Positions 1-8,527 of a DNA stretch of 64,000 nucleotides are shown piece by piece (positions within the stretch are counted from its first letter, which is position 1; each line of letters starts with the position of its first letter). The notes beneath the pieces are model-generated. The model had not been told where the DNA came from. It searched no databases and saw only the letters and a program-made list of their open reading frames with translations. Origin of the DNA: Siminovitchia sp047228825 (lineage in GTDB: Bacteria > Bacillota > Bacilli > Bacillales > Bacillaceae_C); the NCBI RefSeq assembly GCF_047228825.1, contig NZ_JBFEGN010000011.1, forward strand, positions 7,923 to 71,922, written 5' to 3'. Made by a program: the position numbers and the translations under genes.

Positions 1-221
1 TTAAGGGGCAAGTGCTGGATGCAAATCAACTTGCCAAGCACTTGCCGGATCAAAGGGGGCGGGACGTCCCCGAAAATACATTCATTTTATCCGAAAAACA
101 AAGAATCATCCGGGCGCTGGAAAAACATCATTTTCATAAAGGAAAAGCGGCGGCTGAATTGGGAATGAGCCGGACGATGTTTTGGAGAAAAATAAAGAAC
201 TGGAATATTGAAACAGAATGA
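1..221 (+). CDS. Sigma-54-dependent transcriptional activator, C-terminal part only
   Basis: Only the 3' end is in the window; the reading frame is open to base 1, so the GTG at position 12 is not the true start. The last ~45 residues form a Fis-type helix-turn-helix (an 'RIIRALEKHHFHKGKAAAELGMS' type segment followed by RTMFWRKIKNW), the usual DNA-binding end of AAA+ enhancer-binding proteins that activate RNA polymerase-sigma-54. The AAA+ and sensor domains lie outside the window. The next gene downstream has a near-perfect sigma-54 promoter, so this protein probably activates glcD-glcF. The family is clear; the effector and target are inferred. Confidence 0.8.
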   Translation, partial: KGQVLDANQLAKHLPDQRGRDVPENTFILSEKQRIIRALEKHHFHKGKAAAELGMSRTMFWRKIKNWNIETE

Positions 222-254
222 AACAAATTGAAGAAGTATGTTTCATTTTGTTTC
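210..254. promoter_or_regulatory. Long inverted repeat, possible activator-binding site (UAS)
   Basis: Two 15-base arms (GAAACAGAATGAAAC at 210-224 and GTTTCATTTTGTTTC at 240-254) match as an inverted repeat in 14 of 15 positions around a 15-base spacer. Each arm itself contains two GAAAC motifs. The left arm covers the stop codon of the upstream regulator. It lies about 45-85 bases upstream of the sigma-54 promoter, where an enhancer-binding protein could act. A weak terminator is the alternative, since a T-rich stretch follows. Confidence 0.5.
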
Positions 255-295
255 TTTTTCATTTAACAAAAGGGCGGCTATATCACAAAAATGGC

Positions 296-311
296 TGGCA
301 TAAAAATTGCA
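296..311 (+). promoter_or_regulatory. Sigma-54 (-24/-12) promoter of glcD-glcF
   Basis: The sequence TGGCATAAAAATTGCA fits the sigma-54 consensus TGGCAYR-N4-TTGCW at every conserved base, with the -24 GG at 297-298 and the -12 GC at 309-310. It ends 44 bases before the TTG start of the glcD-like gene and follows the gene for a Fis-type sigma-54 activator. Confidence 0.85.
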
Positions 312-355
312 TTATGGTATGCTTGAACCAAATTCCTCTGCAGGAGTGAGCAACA

Positions 356-1762
356 TTGAAGACTGAAAAATTATATGATCTTGTCCGTCCGCTGATTTCC
401 GAAGACCGGATATTGCATCAATTGGCGGACCGCTATTCCTACAGCTTTGATGCCTCTTTCGGCGAATATCTGCCCGATCTCGTAATCCAGCCGGAAAATA
501 AAGAACAGATTGCAAGCGTTATTAAGCTTGCAAACGAACATCTTATTCCTGTATATCCAAGGGGGGCGGCCACTTCGTTAAGCGGCGGTTCGCTGCCTGT
601 TAAAGGCGGCATCGTCCTAGATATGTCGCAGTTTCAAAAGAAATTGATCATTGACAGGGAAAATTTGCTGGCCATCGTTTCTCCGAGCGTCATTACCGGG
701 GACATTCATCAAAAAGCAGAAGAAGTGGGATTGTTTTATCCGCCCGATCCCAGCAGTTCCCACGTCTCTACGATTGGCGGCAATTTGCTTGAAAACTCGA
801 GCGGTCCCAAAGGGTTGAAGTACGGAACGACGAAAGAATATGTGATTGGCCTGGAAGTCGTGACGCCAACCGGGGGGATCATCCGCACTGGCGGCAAGAC
901 GGTAAAAAATGTTACCGGATATGATTTGACGCGGTTGATTGTCGGGTCGGAAGGAACGCTTGGCATTGTGACAGAGGCTATATTAAGGCTGATTCCGAAA
1001 CCGCAGGCGAGAAAAACCTTGCTGGCCTCTTTCAATAGATTAACAGATTCGGGCTACGCCATTACGAATATTTTATCCGCCGGAATTTTGCCGAGTGCGA
1101 TGGAGTTGATGGACAATTCGTGCATCCGCGCGGTTGAAAATTATACACCGAGCGGTCTTCCTGTCGAGGCGGAAGCCATCATTATCGTTGAGATCGATGG
1201 ACATGAGGCGGCCATTGCCGAAGAAATTCAAAAATGTGAAACCATTTGCTTTGAACAGAATGCAACTGAAGTAAGAGTGGCCCAAACAGAAGAAGAACGT
1301 GCCAATATTTGGAAAGCGAGAAAAATGGTTTCGCCTGCGATTACCCAAATGGGCCCAACGAAAATTTCCGAAGATGCAACCGTTCCGCGGAGCGAAATCC
1401 CCAAAATGATGGAACGCCTTCATGCCATTCGTGACAAATATCAGTTGAATCTGGTCGTTTTTGGCCACGCAGGGGACGGAAATCTGCACCCGAATATTGT
1501 GACGAATAAACGGAATGCGGAAGAAATGAAACGGGTGGAGGCCGCTGTCGGTGACATTTTTGAAGCTGCCGTTGAATTGGGGGGCACATTGTCGGGAGAA
1601 CATGGCATCGGCACTTTAAAATCGCCGTACATGGAAATGGAACTCGGAAAAGAAGGCGTCATGATGATGAAGAAAATCAAAGATGCCTGGGATCCGAACG
1701 GGATTTTGAATCCAGGCAAAATGTTTCCGCAGCCTGGCCAGACAAAGGTGGTATTAACATAA
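356..1762 (+). CDS. glcD: Glycolate oxidase-type FAD-linked oxidase subunit (GlcD)
   Basis: Predicted FAD-dependent 2-hydroxyacid (glycolate or D-lactate type) dehydrogenase subunit. It would oxidise the substrate and pass electrons to the iron-sulfur partner encoded next. At 468 residues it is full length. An N-terminal PCMH-type FAD domain (about 35-215) carries PRGAATSLSGG at 68-78. The C-terminal FAD-oxidase domain has HAGDGNLHPN and SGEHGIG. The start is a TTG behind AGGAG; the next gene begins on the base after the stop, so the two are co-transcribed. It is controlled by the sigma-54 promoter at 296-311. The exact substrate cannot be read from sequence. Confidence 0.88.
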   Translation: MKTEKLYDLVRPLISEDRILHQLADRYSYSFDASFGEYLPDLVIQPENKEQIASVIKLANEHLIPVYPRGAATSLSGGSLPVKGGIVLDMSQFQKKLIIDRENLLAIVSPSVITGDIHQKAEEVGLFYPPDPSSSHVSTIGGNLLENSSGPKGLKYGTTKEYVIGLEVVTPTGGIIRTGGKTVKNVTGYDLTRLIVGSEGTLGIVTEAILRLIPKPQARKTLLASFNRLTDSGYAITNILSAGILPSAMELMDNSCIRAVENYTPSGLPVEAEAIIIVEIDGHEAAIAEEIQKCETICFEQNATEVRVAQTEEERANIWKARKMVSPAITQMGPTKISEDATVPRSEIPKMMERLHAIRDKYQLNLVVFGHAGDGNLHPNIVTNKRNAEEMKRVEAAVGDIFEAAVELGGTLSGEHGIGTLKSPYMEMELGKEGVMMMKKIKDAWDPNGILNPGKMFPQPGQTKVVLT

Positions 1763-3097
1763 ATGAAAAATAATGCTGTCTGTCATCAAGACAATCAATA
1801 TGTTTCCTTGCTTCACGACCTGACTTACGAGGCAGCCAATACGTGTGTCCAATGCGGCTATTGCCTCCCCGCCTGCCCGACATATGAATCAATGGGCAAG
1901 GAATCCCAGTCGCCGCGGGGCCGGATTAATCTTGTCAAAATGGCGGCTGAAGGAAAAATTGATTTGCAAAAAGACCTTGCGGAGCCGATCGATCTATGCC
2001 TTGGCTGCCGTGCTTGTGAAGTGGCATGTCCCGTGGGAGTACCTTACGGTGAGATCTATGAAGCAACGAGGCAAGTCCTTACATTCCAGCAAAAAGAGGA
2101 AGATAACAAGCCTTCTATTGGTGTCAAAGTTCGAAATCAAATGCTGAACCATGTTTTTCCCCACCAAAAACGACTCCGACTGCTTGGCAATGCGACATGG
2201 CTTTATCAGAAAACAGGCGTCAACAAAGTTGCCCGCAAGTTGAAGCTTGTCAATAAAGTATCGGAATCCATCGGGCAGTTTGAAAAGATTCTTCCTCCAG
2301 TAGAATCGCCTCTTAAACGGTATCAATTTGGAGACATTTTTCCTGTCCGGGGAGAGAAAAAAGCGACCGTTGCCTTTTTTGCAGGCTGCATCATGGATGG
2401 CATGATGGCAAACATCAATCGATTAACCATTGAACTGCTTCAAAGTGTCGGGTGTGAAGTGTTTATTCCAAAAGGGCAGAAGTGCTGCGGCGCCCTGCAC
2501 GCCCATCAAGGAATGATGGATGGAGCGAAAGAATTGGCAAAAGCCAATATCGAGGCGTTCGAATCGTCCAAAGCGACCTATTTTATCAACAATGCCGGCG
2601 GCTGCGGAGCGATGCTGCGTGAATATGACAAGCATTTTAAAGGGGACCCGGAATGGGAAAAGCGTTCCCGCCGGTTTGTGGAAAAATCGCGTGATATAAC
2701 GGAAATTCTCGCACAATTTGGTCCGCTCCCTTATAAAAAAGAGTGGGACGGAACGATCACCTATCAGGATTCCTGCCATTTGCGGAACGTCCAGGGTGTG
2801 GCCGATGAGCCGAGGGAATTGCTGCGGTCTGTTCCGGGAGCCCATTTTGTCGAAATGAAAGGAAGCGACCGCTGCTGTGCTTCCGGCGGAATTTATAATT
2901 TGATTCATTTTGATGAATCGATGAAAATTTTGGATGACAAAATGGAGCACGTAAAAGCAACCAATGCGCAAACGATCGTTACAACCAATCCGGGGTGCCT
3001 GTTGCAAATGAAGCTGGGAGTGGAACGAAGCGGGCTTGAAAATACCAGGGCTTTGCATATTGTGGAGGTGCTCGCAGAAGCTTGCGGGATCCGATAA
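1763..3097 (+). CDS. glcF: Glycolate oxidase-type iron-sulfur subunit (GlcF)
   Basis: Iron-sulfur partner of the preceding flavoprotein (444 residues), expected to carry electrons from FAD to the membrane quinone pool. Two ferredoxin-type motifs are visible: C28-x2-C31-x2-C34-x3-C38-P and C79-x2-C82-x2-C85-x3-C89-P. The C-terminal half holds two cysteine-rich CCG modules (FFAGC...KCCG, and DSCH...RCCASGG), as in GlcF and heterodisulfide-reductase-like proteins. It starts with ATG directly after the stop of glcD, so translation is probably coupled. A glcE-type third subunit is not present nearby. Confidence 0.88.
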   Translation: MKNNAVCHQDNQYVSLLHDLTYEAANTCVQCGYCLPACPTYESMGKESQSPRGRINLVKMAAEGKIDLQKDLAEPIDLCLGCRACEVACPVGVPYGEIYEATRQVLTFQQKEEDNKPSIGVKVRNQMLNHVFPHQKRLRLLGNATWLYQKTGVNKVARKLKLVNKVSESIGQFEKILPPVESPLKRYQFGDIFPVRGEKKATVAFFAGCIMDGMMANINRLTIELLQSVGCEVFIPKGQKCCGALHAHQGMMDGAKELAKANIEAFESSKATYFINNAGGCGAMLREYDKHFKGDPEWEKRSRRFVEKSRDITEILAQFGPLPYKKEWDGTITYQDSCHLRNVQGVADEPRELLRSVPGAHFVEMKGSDRCCASGGIYNLIHFDESMKILDDKMEHVKATNAQTIVTTNPGCLLQMKLGVERSGLENTRALHIVEVLAEACGIR

Positions 3098-3103
3098 AGA
3101 AAT

Positions 3104-3118
3104 CTTGGCGGCGCCAAG
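3104..3118. other. Short GC-rich palindrome
   Basis: CTTGGCGGCGCCAAG is a perfect short palindrome a few bases after the glcF stop codon. It has no T run, so it is not a good terminator by itself. It could be an RNA 3'-end stabilising hairpin or chance. Confidence 0.3.
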
Positions 3119-3207
3119 CCTTTAGGCGCAGGCGGTCCCTGGTTGGACTGAAAATTTCACTGCGCCGGATCAACTTTTGCACTAAAATTGTATAGTTCCC
3201 AAAGTTT

Positions 3208-3242
3208 AAAAAAGAGCACACGGCTGCAATGTGCTCTTTTGG
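3208..3242. terminator. Bidirectional terminator between glcF and the symporter gene
   Basis: AAAAGAGCACA (3210-3220) pairs perfectly with TGTGCTCTTTT (3230-3240) around a 9-base loop. A-rich and T-rich flanks make it usable from both strands, which suits the convergent genes. Confidence 0.85.
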
Positions 3243-3266
3243 TCAGGCCGTTTTTAAATATGGACT

Positions 3267-4748
3267 TTACCCATTCAGCGCACTGCCAACAGCAACGTCC
3301 TCTTTTCCTTCTTTACCCGCATGTTGTTTTTCCGGAAAAAGAAGGCTAAAGATGATACCGAAGGCGAGAGCAATAAAGAAAGTGGTAAAGCGGGACGATA
3401 TGATTTCTTCAAGCGGCGAGGAGATCCATACGACAGTTGCAACAAACCCGGATATAATGGTCGCAATGACACCGGCTCCGGAATATTTCTTCCAGAAAAA
3501 AGTGAGAATAATCGCCGGTGAAAGGGTGCATCCGACGCCGGCCCATGCCCAGCTGACGATCAAGTATACGAGTGATTTCGAAAAGAGGGCAATCATTAAT
3601 CCGAGAAACCCTGCACCTAAAATCGCCAATCTGGATGCCAGCACAAGTTTTTTCTCAGATAGGTTGATCCCGAGGGCATTGCGGATAATGTCCTCGCTTA
3701 CGGAGCTAGTAATGACGAGTAATTGCGAGTCTGCCGTTGAAATGATCGCTGCCAGTATGCCTGCCAACATAATTCCGGCAATCCATTCCGGGAACAAGTC
3801 AAGAACCATATGCGGCAAAATGGTTTCTACATCAGCAAAAGTCTCCCCTTGATATAATGTCAGTGCTGTAATCCCGATCATCATGGCTCCGCAATAGGCG
3901 AGCAGAGTCCAAAGAATGGCAACCGTTGTTCCGGTATTGGCCTCTTTCTTGTTTTTAAGCGCCATAAAACGTACACTCAGCTGAGGCTGGCCTCCAAGAA
4001 AGCCGAAAAACCATGCGAAATTGTTAAAAAGAAGGAGTCCCAACGCAAACCCGGTTACTCCGCCCGTCCATGAATTCATCGTCGGGCCTGCACTCACGAC
4101 GGCATCCATAATGGAAAGATTTTCTGCTTTAATCTTAAACAATGCCATGATTGGCAGGCCGGCCAAAGTAAGCAGCATCATCAAGCTTTGAATCATATCC
4201 GTCCAGACCACCGCCACAAATCCCCCGAGATAGGACAGCAAAATCACGATGCTGATACTGATCAAAACACCTACAATGGGATCTATCCCAAATACCGTAA
4301 ATAACGTTTTTCCGGCACCGGCAATTTGAGCCCCAAAATAAAACATCATAAAGCTGATAATGAGTATGGTACATAGCCAAAGAATGATTTTAGCTTTTGA
4401 TTGGAACCGTTTTGCCAAGTATCCGGGGAGTGTCATAACTTTATACTTTTCCGCTTCCTTCATAAATCTTTTGGCCAGAAACAGCCATGAAAAAGCAATT
4501 CCGGAGGCAATTCCAACAGCTACCCAAACAGCTGAAAATCCTGTCATAAAAACAAAACCCGTGTAACCGAGAAGCAGCCAGGCCGATTCTCCCGTGGCTC
4601 TTTCGGAAAAGGCAAGCGCCCATCCGGGAAGTTTTCTTCCGCCAAGCAGGAAATCCGAATGTCCCATGTCCCTTCTGCTAAAATAGTAGCCGACAGCGAG
4701 CAACATCAGACAATAAAGGACAAATTCAACTAATATGATTGTGTGCAT
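3267..4748 (-). CDS. Sodium:solute symporter (SSS family, PutP/OpuE-like)
   Basis: Integral membrane Na+-coupled transporter of about 493 residues with some 13 hydrophobic segments. The N-terminal region (FLLGGRKLPGW, then SERATGESAW and GYTGFVFMTG) matches the PutP/OpuE branch of the family. It is the last gene of a minus-strand operon with an amino-acid-type flavin oxidoreductase and an ornithine-cyclodeaminase-like protein, so it probably imports their substrate; an amino or imino acid is a reasonable guess. The ATG at 4748 follows AAGGGG at good spacing; a GTG two codons upstream (4754) is possible. The gene ends at the bidirectional terminator. Confidence 0.85.
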   Translation of the reverse strand: MHTIILVEFVLYCLMLLAVGYYFSRRDMGHSDFLLGGRKLPGWALAFSERATGESAWLLLGYTGFVFMTGFSAVWVAVGIASGIAFSWLFLAKRFMKEAEKYKVMTLPGYLAKRFQSKAKIILWLCTILIISFMMFYFGAQIAGAGKTLFTVFGIDPIVGVLISISIVILLSYLGGFVAVVWTDMIQSLMMLLTLAGLPIMALFKIKAENLSIMDAVVSAGPTMNSWTGGVTGFALGLLLFNNFAWFFGFLGGQPQLSVRFMALKNKKEANTGTTVAILWTLLAYCGAMMIGITALTLYQGETFADVETILPHMVLDLFPEWIAGIMLAGILAAIISTADSQLLVITSSVSEDIIRNALGINLSEKKLVLASRLAILGAGFLGLMIALFSKSLVYLIVSWAWAGVGCTLSPAIILTFFWKKYSGAGVIATIISGFVATVVWISSPLEEIISSRFTTFFIALAFGIIFSLLFPEKQHAGKEGKEDVAVGSALNG

Positions 4749-4786
4749 TGCCACCTACCCCTTGTTTTTTATTGGAAGAGCCTTTA

Positions 4787-5752
4787 CTACAAAAATATTT
4801 TTTGGCCAATGTTTAATTTTTTTGCTCTTTGATAAATTTCATTGGCTGCAACGACATCAAAAAGGGCCATTCCGGCAGATTTAAATAAAACGGACTTTTC
4901 ATCTTGTTTATTGATGGTTGCTTTTTTTGAGAGGACATGTGAAAATGGCCTGATTTGGTGAGGGCCGATCCATTGATTTTTAATGGGGTCGATCAAGTCG
5001 CCTGTTTCTTGTAAAGCATCAAGCGTATCAATTAACAGGTAGGATGCTTCCCTGAATAGAGCCTCGGGAAACTCTCTCATGCCTGGTTGGAAGGAGCCGA
5101 TTCCGATCACCAGTTTGCCCTTATACAGTGATCCGTCATTGGGAAGTACCGGATCTTTGGAAGTGGTGGCTGTAATCGTTACGTCGGATTCAATAACCAG
5201 TTTCTCTGGTGAGTCCTCCGTTACAATGTCGATTTCCGGGTCTATATGTTTTTTTAGTTTTTCAATAAAAGCTGCTGTCTTTTTACGGGAACGGTTTAAT
5301 AGGATAATGCGTTTGACCCGCCGTTCTTTGCAGGCCGCCATCAACTGGTAAAGCCCTTGAACCCCTAACCCGACCAATCCGATTGTGCGGATGCGGGGGG
5401 AAGTCAAATGTCTAATGGCCAATCCCCCGATGGATCCTGTCCGCATATTGGTTAAGGTTGTTCCATTTAAAATGGCTTTTATTTGACCGGTTTCCCCATC
5501 CAGCAAAAGCATCAGTCCTTGAGTAACGGGATATGCTTCATTATCCGGGAAAACGCTTACAATTTTTGTGCCCATCGTTTTATCTGCGATACACGGCATG
5601 AGCAAAAGGGTGTTTTGATTGTCCGATAATTGCAATCTTTGGTCCATGACGTATTGTTTTTGATCATAAAGCAGGTAGGCCCGTTCCAAAGCGTCCGCCA
5701 CTTCTGAGATGTCAATGACTTTTTGTATGTCAGTTTCGCTTAAAATCAACAC
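4787..5752 (-). CDS. Ornithine cyclodeaminase/mu-crystallin family protein
   Basis: NAD(P)-dependent family that includes ornithine cyclodeaminase, alanine dehydrogenase-like enzymes and ketimine reductases (321 residues). Visible features are the substrate-binding MGTKIVSVFPDN region, the NLTNMRTG-like segment (here TTLTNMRTGSIGG), and a Rossmann fold starting at IGLVGLGVQG near residue 125. It lies between a DAO-type oxidoreductase and a symporter in one operon, which suggests amino- or imino-acid catabolism. The Rossmann motif is intact. The specific reaction is not predictable. Confidence 0.82.
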   Translation of the reverse strand: MLILSETDIQKVIDISEVADALERAYLLYDQKQYVMDQRLQLSDNQNTLLLMPCIADKTMGTKIVSVFPDNEAYPVTQGLMLLLDGETGQIKAILNGTTLTNMRTGSIGGLAIRHLTSPRIRTIGLVGLGVQGLYQLMAACKERRVKRIILLNRSRKKTAAFIEKLKKHIDPEIDIVTEDSPEKLVIESDVTITATTSKDPVLPNDGSLYKGKLVIGIGSFQPGMREFPEALFREASYLLIDTLDALQETGDLIDPIKNQWIGPHQIRPFSHVLSKKATINKQDEKSVLFKSAGMALFDVVAANEIYQRAKKLNIGQKIFL

Positions 5753-5783
5753 TCACTGTCCTCCCCCTTCCAAATCGATATTC

Positions 5784-6941
5784 TTATACAATGGCCTGTT
5801 CCCGAACAAGATCATTTTCGGCAAAACGTTCAAATCGGAGCGGGGTTAAATCGAGTGTTTCATATTGTCCTTTACAAATCAGTTCCGCCAGGCCGAGTCC
5901 GACTCCCGGTGCTTGCTGCATTCCATGTCCGCTGAAACCAAGGGCCATATAGTAGCCTTTCAGCTCAGGATGGGCGCCTATGATGGCATTTTGGTCTTTT
6001 GTGTTGTAATCATATAATCCTGCCCAGCCTGATTCGAGTTTTAAACGTTCGAAGTTGGATATTCTGTTTGCTAAAATCGGCCATAATTCATCGAAATGTG
6101 AGCGTTTCCAACTGAAGTCATACCCGGGTTTTACGTTATCGGAAAAACCGGTAATGATTCGGTCCCCCTCATGGCGAAAGTAGACTCCGGTAGGATCTAC
6201 CGTTAAGGGGAGCGCCCTTTTCAAAGGGACGGCTGGATCAAACAAAAAGATCTGTCTTTTCAAAGCGACTACTGGTACAGGAAGGCCTATTTTTTCACTG
6301 AGTTCGGCTCCCCAGGCACCGGCACAGTTAATGACGGTATGGGCTTTTACGGTCAATCCGTTTGTTGTTCTGACTCCCGTTACTTGATGTCGTTCATGAA
6401 GGATAGTGTCAACTTCTTCGGGAATATAGGTGACACCATTTTCTCTTGCTTCATGTTTATATGCCTGCATAACGGAATAGGGATCCAGGTAACCGTCTTC
6501 CCGGCAGAAGAGCCCCCCGGCCAAGTCATCAATATTCAATTCGGGAATAATGGACAGAAGTTCTCGGGGTTCCAGAAACTGTGAAGGAACGCCCATATCG
6601 TTTTGCAGCTTTTTCTGGTCAAAGATGGCAGAAAGCATAGTGTCTGTGGCCAGGAACAGATAGCCCTGCTGTCTGAAGTCAATGGCAGCCGGCTCGCCAT
6701 TGATCTTCATGGTCTCGGAAAATTTTTTATATTGTTGGAGGCTGTAGCGGCTCAGTTTAATATTAATCTCGGTTGTAAAAAGCTGCCTGATTCCGCCGGC
6801 ACTGCGCGGCGTAGAAGAGTACTCGTATATCGGGTCTTTTTCAAAAACGGTAACTTCACCTTCATAGCCAAGTTTCCGCAAGTGGTATGCGGTGCTTGAG
6901 CCCATGACGCCTCCGCCGACAATAATGATGTGATTTGTCAT
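5784..6941 (-). CDS. FAD-dependent oxidoreductase, DAO (sarcosine/glycine oxidase-like) family
   Basis: First gene of the operon, 385 residues. The N-terminus IIIVGGGVMGSSTAYHLRKLG is a dinucleotide-binding GxGxxG motif for FAD, followed by the acidic residue of VFEK. RSAGGIRQLF and the C-terminal HPELKGYYMALGFSGHGMQ are typical of DAO-family enzymes close to sarcosine oxidase beta and related amine or amino-acid oxidases. An imine product could be handled by the cyclodeaminase/ketimine-reductase-like protein encoded next. That link is inference. Confidence 0.85.
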   Translation of the reverse strand: MTNHIIIVGGGVMGSSTAYHLRKLGYEGEVTVFEKDPIYEYSSTPRSAGGIRQLFTTEINIKLSRYSLQQYKKFSETMKINGEPAAIDFRQQGYLFLATDTMLSAIFDQKKLQNDMGVPSQFLEPRELLSIIPELNIDDLAGGLFCREDGYLDPYSVMQAYKHEARENGVTYIPEEVDTILHERHQVTGVRTTNGLTVKAHTVINCAGAWGAELSEKIGLPVPVVALKRQIFLFDPAVPLKRALPLTVDPTGVYFRHEGDRIITGFSDNVKPGYDFSWKRSHFDELWPILANRISNFERLKLESGWAGLYDYNTKDQNAIIGAHPELKGYYMALGFSGHGMQQAPGVGLGLAELICKGQYETLDLTPLRFERFAENDLVREQAIV

Positions 6942-6973
6942 TAGGTTCCCCCCCTTGCTGGTTCGTACTTGTA

Positions 6974-7001
6974 ATTATAAAGTACACCATCATTCTATCA
7001 A
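6974..7001 (-). promoter_or_regulatory. Sigma-A promoter of the oxidoreductase/OCD/symporter operon
   Basis: On the minus strand, TTGATA (plus 6996-7001) and TATAAT (plus 6974-6979) are separated by 16 bases and lie 30-60 bases upstream of the oxidoreductase start. The divergent regulator promoter is ~45 bases away, so one bound regulator could control both. Confidence 0.7.
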
Positions 7002-7045
7002 TATTAAATATGCACAAAATTTTGAATATAAAAAGAGTGGAATTT

Positions 7046-7054
7046 TGCTATAAT
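7046..7054 (+). promoter_or_regulatory. Extended -10 promoter of the CdaR-like regulator
   Basis: TGCTATAAT (TG at 7046-7047, TATAAT at 7049-7054) is a consensus extended -10 element. Transcription would start near 7061, downstream of the ATG at 7057. This supports the ATG at 7099 as the real start of the regulator. Confidence 0.65.
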
Positions 7055-7098
7055 TTATGTACTTGAAGAGAAACTTTATCACATGCGGGGGTTGGAGC

Positions 7099-8307
7099 AT
7101 GAAAATTCTTGAGCAAGTTGCACAATCCATTGTAGAACAAACTTCATCTTTACTTGGTGTGTCCATGAGCATTACTGATTCAGAAGGATTGATTATCGGT
7201 TGTGACCGCAAAGAGAGAATCGGAACATTGCACCGTGTATCCGCCCAGGTCATCAGAGAAGGAAGAGAAGTGATTTTTACCAATGAAAAAGCAAAGGCGC
7301 TCGAAAATGTACTGCCGGGTATAGCCGCACCCATTCGGTTTCACCATCAAATCATTGGGGTGCTGGGTATTATCGGAGAGCCGTCTGAAGTGAAAAAGTA
7401 CGTCAACATTGTTCGAAACCATGTGGAGATGATGCTGCAGGAAAATTTTCGCACTGAATCATTTTTTCTCGAAATGAAAACAACAGAATTGTTTGTTCAG
7501 CATTTGATTCATTTGGATGAATGGCAAAATCATGGGGAACTGGAAAACTATTGTGAAATGCTCGGATATCAGTTTGATCAACCCAGGGCTTGCATTTTGA
7601 TTCATTTGCCGTCCCTTGTACGAACAAAAACAGAGGCAAAACAGTTTGCCAAACTCTCACAACTCGAATTAAAAAACTTTATTTGTCATTTATTCCAAGG
7701 AAGCCTGGATGATATTGTCTGTCCAATCAGCCGGGACCAGTGGGTTGTCCTGAAACAAATGGAAGAGCAAGATATGGGAAAACTGGGGGAACTTTGTGGA
7801 CAATCAGCAAGAAAACTGGCTCTTTTCATGAATCGGCATCATCTTCATTGCAAAGTCTCCATTTCTTATGGCAAGTGCTATAAGGGTTTTGCTGGCGCAT
7901 CCCGCTCGTATCGGCAGGCCCAAAAAGCATTGATGATCGGATTGGAAAAAAGGAGGGAGGATGCGGTATATTCGTTTGATAGCTGGACCATCCTTCCTGA
8001 TATCTTTTTGGAAGAAATCGATCTATCTTTTTTGGAACTGTTTACTGATGACATACAAAAAATATGGGCCCATCCTGAAGCGGAAGTGTTGGTCGAGACG
8101 TTTATTGCCTATTGTGAAAATAACATGAACGTCAGCCGGGCAGCCAGAAATCTGTATGTTCACCGCAACACGCTCATCTACCGGCTGAATAAAATAAATG
8201 AGTTGTTTCAAATTGATACCCAATCGTTTGAACAATGCCATATTTTATATGTTGTTTTAAAAAAGAGCATGAAAGACAAGGTTTATAAAAAGCAGATGAA
8301 CCATTGA
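7099..8307 (+). CDS. CdaR/PucR-family transcriptional regulator
   Basis: About 402 residues. An N-terminal sugar-diacid-recognition-like sensor domain (from MKILEQVAQSIVEQTSSLLG to about residue 140) is followed by a degenerate GGDEF-like middle part. A C-terminal PucR-type helix-turn-helix ends the protein (NNMNVSRAARNLYVHRNTLIYRLNKI). The gene diverges from the catabolic/transport operon and is the obvious candidate regulator of it. The start is set by GGGGG at 7087-7091 and by the promoter position; an upstream in-frame ATG at 7057 would lie before the predicted transcript start. Confidence 0.85.
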   Translation: MKILEQVAQSIVEQTSSLLGVSMSITDSEGLIIGCDRKERIGTLHRVSAQVIREGREVIFTNEKAKALENVLPGIAAPIRFHHQIIGVLGIIGEPSEVKKYVNIVRNHVEMMLQENFRTESFFLEMKTTELFVQHLIHLDEWQNHGELENYCEMLGYQFDQPRACILIHLPSLVRTKTEAKQFAKLSQLELKNFICHLFQGSLDDIVCPISRDQWVVLKQMEEQDMGKLGELCGQSARKLALFMNRHHLHCKVSISYGKCYKGFAGASRSYRQAQKALMIGLEKRREDAVYSFDSWTILPDIFLEEIDLSFLELFTDDIQKIWAHPEAEVLVETFIAYCENNMNVSRAARNLYVHRNTLIYRLNKINELFQIDTQSFEQCHILYVVLKKSMKDKVYKKQMNH

Positions 8308-8451
8308 GGAAATGAAAAGAGGCAAACCCTAATGGCATCTCCCCCGGGCCGGTCCCATTCCGCTTGAAAAACAACCAAACGGGCCGCTCCAGTAACGCTC
8401 ATACAGATCGTGCATAAGATAAGGAGATGAAACAGAAATTCCCGCCGCATG

Positions 8452-8476
8452 TTTGCATTTTTTGAGAAAAGGGTAT
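8452..8476 (+). promoter_or_regulatory. Putative sigma-B promoter
   Basis: GTTTGC (8452-8457), 13 bases, then GGGTAT (8471-8476) fits the sigma-B pattern GTTTAA-N13-15-GGGWAW with one or two differences in the -35. It lies about 50 bases upstream of the GTG start at 8528. The rest of the 8308-8527 gap shows nothing recognisable. Confidence 0.5.
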
Positions 8477-8527
8477 TGAACTCATTAAGCGAAAACTCGA
8501 CTATAGACATGAACAGGGGGAGTATAC

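Noticed and set aside
3229..3852. Plus-strand frame across the terminator and symporter gene
   Set aside because: It starts inside a terminator stem and runs antisense to a clear transporter gene.
7057..7098. Upstream ATG for the CdaR-like regulator
   Set aside because: It lies just before the transcript start predicted from the extended -10 element and lacks a ribosome site.
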